This document shows, in pieces, positions 5,324-8,496 of a DNA stretch of 8,496 nt (within the stretch, counting starts at the first letter, position 1; each line of letters opens with the position of its first letter). Position numbers and translations under genes: made by a program. The notes under the pieces were generated by a model. The model worked only from the letters and a program-made list of their open reading frames with translations, had not been told where the DNA came from and made no database searches. Origin of the DNA: Gammaproteobacteria bacterium (GTDB taxonomy: Bacteria; Pseudomonadota; Gammaproteobacteria; Pseudomonadales; Azotimanducaceae); contig JAPUJX010000664.1 of the NCBI GenBank assembly GCA_027295975.1, positions 1 through 8,496 of the forward strand, given 5' to 3'.

Positions 5324-6721
5324 TCACCGAATAGGTATGTACCCATACTGTCCCGAGCGATAAATTCGCAGCAGGATCTGGCGGGAATTACGTCGGCAGC
5401 CATTCCGTAGATCAGCGAGATTCCCCACCGCCACCCGGTTGGCTTCCACGATAATGTCTCCCGCGCGTAACCCGTATCGCGCGGCGGGGCTTTCGCCGGA
5501 AACGTCAGTCACCAGCACCCCCGAACCCATGGCTGTCTCTTCGGTGTTCCGAAAATTCCGCAACTCGGTACCCCCCAGGCGGGCGTCGATTCGCGTACCC
5601 GATACGTTCTCCAGCTTGTCCTCTGCCAACTCGAGCTTGAAGCGTTTGCTGCGGCCATCACGCAATACTTCCATGGCCACCTCGTCATCCACGAATATCA
5701 TTGCCGCCTGGCTTTGAAAATCCGCTACCCTGGAAATCTGTTTGTCCCTGATCCGGGTGATAATGTCGCCCGACACGAGACCCGCAACTTCCGCGGCACT
5801 CCCCGGTTCCACCTCCACGACAACTACTCCCTGGCGATGCTCGACGTCGAACGCTTCGGCTAACTTTGGATTGAGCGCCTGTACCGAGAGGCCGAGGTAT
5901 CCGCGGCGCACCTGACCGTGTTCGATGAGCTGATCCATGATCACGCGGACCAGATTGGCTGGAATTGCGAATCCTATGCCAACGTTACCGCCGCTTGGTG
6001 CAAGTATCGCGGTGTTGATACCAACCAGCTCGCCTCTGAGATCCACCAGCGCGCCGCCGCTGTTACCCGGGTTGATAGACGCATCGGTCTGGATGAAATC
6101 TTCATACCCCTCAATGCCGAGAATGCGGCCCAGCGCGCTGACTATGCCGCTCGTTACCGTCTGACTGAGTCCGAACGGGTTGCCGATGGCCACGACGAAG
6201 TCGCCAACCCGGAGATTGTTGGAATCCGCAAAAACAATTTCGCTCAGGGAATCCGGGGGTACTTTGAGTACCGCCAGATCAACCTGGGTATCGGTGCCAA
6301 CCAACGTCGCCTGCAGGGTACGCCCATCCGCCAGGGTAACGTTTATCTCGTCGGCACGTTGCACCACATGATTGTTGGTCACTATATAGCCACGTTCCGC
6401 ATCGACGACAACGCCGGAACCCGCGGCCTGTGTTCTCCGATAACTTCTGTTTTCGGGAAGGTCGAAGAAGCGCCGAAAAAACGGGTCGGCTCGGAGCGGA
6501 TTGTTGACTTGAACGGTGGTCGCAATGTTGACTACACTCGGCGCGGTTCGCTCTAACATGGGTGCCAGGGTCGGCAATGGCTCGCCGTCAGCCACCCGAA
6601 CCGGCAACGCTGCTTGCGAAGTGAACGCCCACGCCAGACTGAACACGAAAAGCGCACGAACGCCTGACTCAACGGTAGCGAAGAACGCACAAGACCCGCG
6701 AGGTGACTCGGTTAGCCGCAT
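5324..6721 (-). CDS. degQ: Do-family periplasmic serine endoprotease, DegQ-like, two PDZ domains
   Basis: Envelope protein-quality-control protease/chaperone that degrades misfolded periplasmic proteins. 465 aa from the chosen start, close to E. coli DegQ. Signal peptide: basic/polar N-terminus, hydrophobic ALFVFSLAWAFTSQA (23-37). Trypsin-like domain triad H118 (TNNHVV), D148 (DLAVLK) and S221 (GNSGGAL). The short loop between FFRRFFDLPENR and AAGSGVVV fits DegQ more than DegP, which has a long LA loop. PDZ1 covers about 269-366 (RRGYLGLSVQ...) and PDZ2 about 381-463 (GVLVTDVSGESPAARYGLRAGD). The ATG at 6721 has AGGA 6 nt upstream and gives a normal signal peptide. An in-frame ATG at 6763, which overlaps the MFS stop as TAATG, would add 14 residues but lacks a ribosome site. 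Probably co-transcribed with the MFS gene. Confidence 0.94.
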   Translation of the reverse strand: MRLTESPRGSCAFFATVESGVRALFVFSLAWAFTSQAALPVRVADGEPLPTLAPMLERTAPSVVNIATTVQVNNPLRADPFFRRFFDLPENRSYRRTQAAGSGVVVDAERGYIVTNNHVVQRADEINVTLADGRTLQATLVGTDTQVDLAVLKVPPDSLSEIVFADSNNLRVGDFVVAIGNPFGLSQTVTSGIVSALGRILGIEGYEDFIQTDASINPGNSGGALVDLRGELVGINTAILAPSGGNVGIGFAIPANLVRVIMDQLIEHGQVRRGYLGLSVQALNPKLAEAFDVEHRQGVVVVEVEPGSAAEVAGLVSGDIITRIRDKQISRVADFQSQAAMIFVDDEVAMEVLRDGRSKRFKLELAEDKLENVSGTRIDARLGGTELRNFRNTEETAMGSGVLVTDVSGESPAARYGLRAGDIIVEANRVAVGNLADLRNGCRRNSRQILLRIYRSGQYGYIPIR

Positions 6722-6727
6722 AAGTTT

Positions 6728-6731
6728 TCCT
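6728..6731 (-). promoter_or_regulatory. Shine-Dalgarno favouring the inner degQ start
   Basis: Minus-strand AGGA lies 6 nt upstream of the ATG at 6721. The alternative ATG at 6763 has no comparable site. Confidence 0.55.
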
Positions 6732-6762
6732 AAAAGATGTTTCGAGTGGAACCTGTTTGACA

Positions 6763-7965
6763 TTAGAGATCAACGTTCGTTTCTGGAATCTTCCCCGCGC
6801 TGTAAACGACGGCAAACGCTACCAGCGATACTCCCATCGCTGCGAAGTAAGCCATCCAATAATCGAACGCATCATAAAGCACGCCCAGCAACACCGGACC
6901 CGCGGCAACACCGAGAACCATCACCGCATTGGACAACGAGAATATTCGCGGATAGTCGTGGATGCCAAATGCTTCCGCAAGCCAGAGCGGGTGCAGCATC
7001 AACAGATTACCTATACTGCTGCCAAAAACCGCGGCGCCGATTAGAACCAGAGTCACATCGTCCGCCAGCGCGATAATCAACAGACCCAACGACTGATTAA
7101 GCAGATTGGCGAGTGTGAAACCACGTATCGTCACCCTGGTCACGATCCACCCACCCATGAACCGGCTCACTATGCTCATGATGGTCAGTGCCTGAATTGC
7201 GGTTGCCGCCACCTCAAACCCGGAAAGGGTATCGGCATGGTTGTAGAGGTGAGCGATGCCACCCACCTGAGCACCCATGCACAACACGTAACCCGCGGTC
7301 AAACGCACGAAAAACCGGCTCCTGATGGCTTCCCGATAACGCCAGATTTCTCGAGGACCGACACCGGTAAGCTGTTTTGACTCGGCTTCCGGGCCGGCAC
7401 GGATGAGCCACAGCGCAATCGGGACGATCAGTACAAAAAAAGCAAAGCCGAACCAGGGAATAGTGGTCTCCATCCCCCACCGGTTCAGCAGCCACGCCGA
7501 GAGCGGTGTGATCAACACCCCACCCATCGACAAACCGGTGGAGGCGATGGACAGCGCTACCGATCGGTTTGGCCCGGGAAACCAACGGGTCACCAACGTC
7601 GTCGCAACCACGATCGATACGCCGCTGTTGCCGATTCCGAACAGGGCGTATACCAGGTAGAGTTGCCAGAGTTCGGTCACATGACCGATCAGAGCAAGCG
7701 CCGACCCACCGAGCGCTGCGCCGCCGACCATCACCCAGCGCAAGTCAAATCGCCGGATAAGACTGGCGACCCACATGCCGGTCACTCCACCCGCGACAAA
7801 AAAGAGACTTACCGCGATGGAAACGTCCGCGATCGCAAAACCCCGTGTATCTGCCAACACGTTCATGTACACAGACAGGTTGTAAAACCCGAAGCCAGAC
7901 GAAATCGTCAAGACAAAAAACAGCCCGGCAACGATCCACCAGCCGTAATACACCCGAGGCGTCAT
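6763..7965 (-). CDS. Major facilitator superfamily transporter, monocarboxylate/oxalate-formate antiporter type
   Basis: Inner-membrane secondary transporter, probably for a small carboxylate; this is inference from subgroup resemblance. 400 aa with about 12 hydrophobic segments in two halves separated by the polar loop around AGPEAESKQLTGVGPREIWRY. The opening YYGWWIVAG is typical of the MCT/OFA subgroup. The loop between the second and third segments carries LIRRFDLRWVMVGG, and GIGNSGVSIVVATTLVTRWFP matches the segment leading to the conserved RWF in this group. The ATG at 7965 is used since the first membrane span follows directly. A TTG at 8001 with AAAGG about 6 nt upstream (12 more residues) or a GTG at 8058 are possible. 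Its TAA is 41 bp from the chosen degQ start; degQ likely follows in the same transcript. Confidence 0.9.
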   Translation of the reverse strand: MTPRVYYGWWIVAGLFFVLTISSGFGFYNLSVYMNVLADTRGFAIADVSIAVSLFFVAGGVTGMWVASLIRRFDLRWVMVGGAALGGSALALIGHVTELWQLYLVYALFGIGNSGVSIVVATTLVTRWFPGPNRSVALSIASTGLSMGGVLITPLSAWLLNRWGMETTIPWFGFAFFVLIVPIALWLIRAGPEAESKQLTGVGPREIWRYREAIRSRFFVRLTAGYVLCMGAQVGGIAHLYNHADTLSGFEVAATAIQALTIMSIVSRFMGGWIVTRVTIRGFTLANLLNQSLGLLIIALADDVTLVLIGAAVFGSSIGNLLMLHPLWLAEAFGIHDYPRIFSLSNAVMVLGVAAGPVLLGVLYDAFDYWMAYFAAMGVSLVAFAVVYSAGKIPETNVDL

Positions 7966-8095
7966 CTCCGCATTGTCGGCGCCGATGTCCGAATTGTTCA
8001 ATTTCCGCCTTTTGGGATTCCTGCCAGACCACCCGCATATTATCAGGAGTGAACTCACGAATAGTCCGGGCTACGATAGCGAACCAATCCAGCAC

Positions 8096-8100
8096 AGGAG
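8096..8100 (+). promoter_or_regulatory. Shine-Dalgarno supporting the GTG start of the rhodanese gene
   Basis: AGGAG lies 10 nt upstream of the GTG at 8111. No ATG occurs in frame before the middle of the rhodanese domain, so this site decides the start. Confidence 0.6.
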
Positions 8101-8110
8101 TAACGGCGAA

Positions 8111-8496
8111 GTGCCGATAAAAAATATATTTTCGACGGTCAACCAGCTTAAGCAGAATATCGAAAACTTGAGCGTGGCAGAACTCAAGGAGGAACTGGCG
8201 GCAAACCCGGATCTTCTCTTGTTAGACATTCGCGAGTTACAGGAACGCGTCGACCTTGGCACCGTTCCCGGTTCCAAACATGCTCCGCGCGGCATGCTGG
8301 AATTCTGGGCAGATCCGCAAAGCCCCTACTTTCGCGACTATTTCACCGAGGAAAAACGCACCGTATTGTTCTGCGCCGGCGGCGGCCGCTCCGCACTTGC
8401 CGTTGTCGCACTCGAGGAGATGGGTTTTACCGATGTAGCTCACCTGGAGGAAGGTTTTACCGGGTGGCAGAAAGCTGGGGAGTCCGTGGAAGACGT
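8111..8496 (+). CDS. Rhodanese-like sulfurtransferase domain protein, 3' end beyond window
   Basis: Predicted single-domain rhodanese, a sulfane-sulfur carrier or transferase; the partner is unknown. 128 codons are visible, and the frame is open at the right edge. After an N-terminal helix-like lead (VPIKNIFSTVNQLKQNIENL), the domain begins at SVAELKEELA and contains LLLLDIRE (35-42), the usual Asp-Arg pair region, VPGSKHAPRGMLEF (52-65), and the active-site loop C88-A-G-G-G-R93 followed by SALA. GFTDVAHLEEGFTGWQKAG (105-123) is the standard C-terminal part. The catalytic Cys is present, so activity is plausible. No ATG fits; the GTG at 8111 has AGGAG 10 nt upstream. It diverges from the MFS gene. 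No signal peptide or membrane segment is seen, so it is likely cytoplasmic. Confidence 0.9.
   Translation, partial: MPIKNIFSTVNQLKQNIENLSVAELKEELAANPDLLLLDIRELQERVDLGTVPGSKHAPRGMLEFWADPQSPYFRDYFTEEKRTVLFCAGGGRSALAVVALEEMGFTDVAHLEEGFTGWQKAGESVED

Noticed and set aside
5318..5329. CGGT-tttc-ACCG inverted repeat as a terminator between alcohol dehydrogenase and degQ
   Set aside because: The stem is only 4 bp with no following U-tract on either strand.
5918..6556. 212-codon open frame on the plus strand
   Set aside because: It is the complement of the DegQ protease domain, including the His, Asp and Ser motif regions; no independent support.
8039..8044. GATAAT on the minus strand as a -10 box for the MFS gene
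   Set aside because: No acceptable -35 hexamer lies 16 to 18 bp upstream, so a promoter cannot be supported.

Overview
The window (8,496 bp, moderately GC-rich by eye) looks like a densely packed bacterial chromosome segment. A DegQ-type Do protease with a signal peptide, a YhhQ/VUT-family queuosine-precursor transporter, a short single-domain FolK and Shine-Dalgarno-led genes with few gaps suggest a proteobacterium, most likely gammaproteobacterial. That placement is inference from gene content. I see no tRNA, rRNA, CRISPR array, insertion sequence or phage gene.

Left block, minus strand, transcribed from about 4071 down to 1: folK; a predicted exported protein that overlaps the end of folK; a possible 28-codon ORF; a luciferase-like flavin monooxygenase; a CtBP-like D-2-hydroxyacid dehydrogenase; and a queuosine-precursor transporter cut by the window edge. 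Gaps are short (26 to 105 bp) and all genes point the same way, so one operon is plausible. FolK works in folate synthesis. The transporter serves tRNA modification. The two redox enzymes have no substrate readable from the sequence.

Middle: a 163-bp divergent gap (4072-4234) separates folK from a plus-strand zinc-dependent alcohol dehydrogenase (4235-5317). It ends 6 bp from the end of the convergent degQ-like protease gene.

Right block: a 12-TM major facilitator transporter of the monocarboxylate/oxalate-formate type lies just upstream of degQ on the minus strand. A rhodanese-like protein with a GTG start is divergent from it and runs off the right edge.

Most of the window is ordinary housekeeping and metabolic content. 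The least explained part is 2555-3608: an exported protein that resembles the zinc phospholipase C/S1-P1 nuclease fold around one motif but lacks two expected zinc ligands there, ends in a tandem hexapeptide repeat, and is followed by a strong Shine-Dalgarno with no well-placed start codon and a small ORF that meets the monooxygenase start. I do not see evidence for a defence system or a new multi-gene machine.
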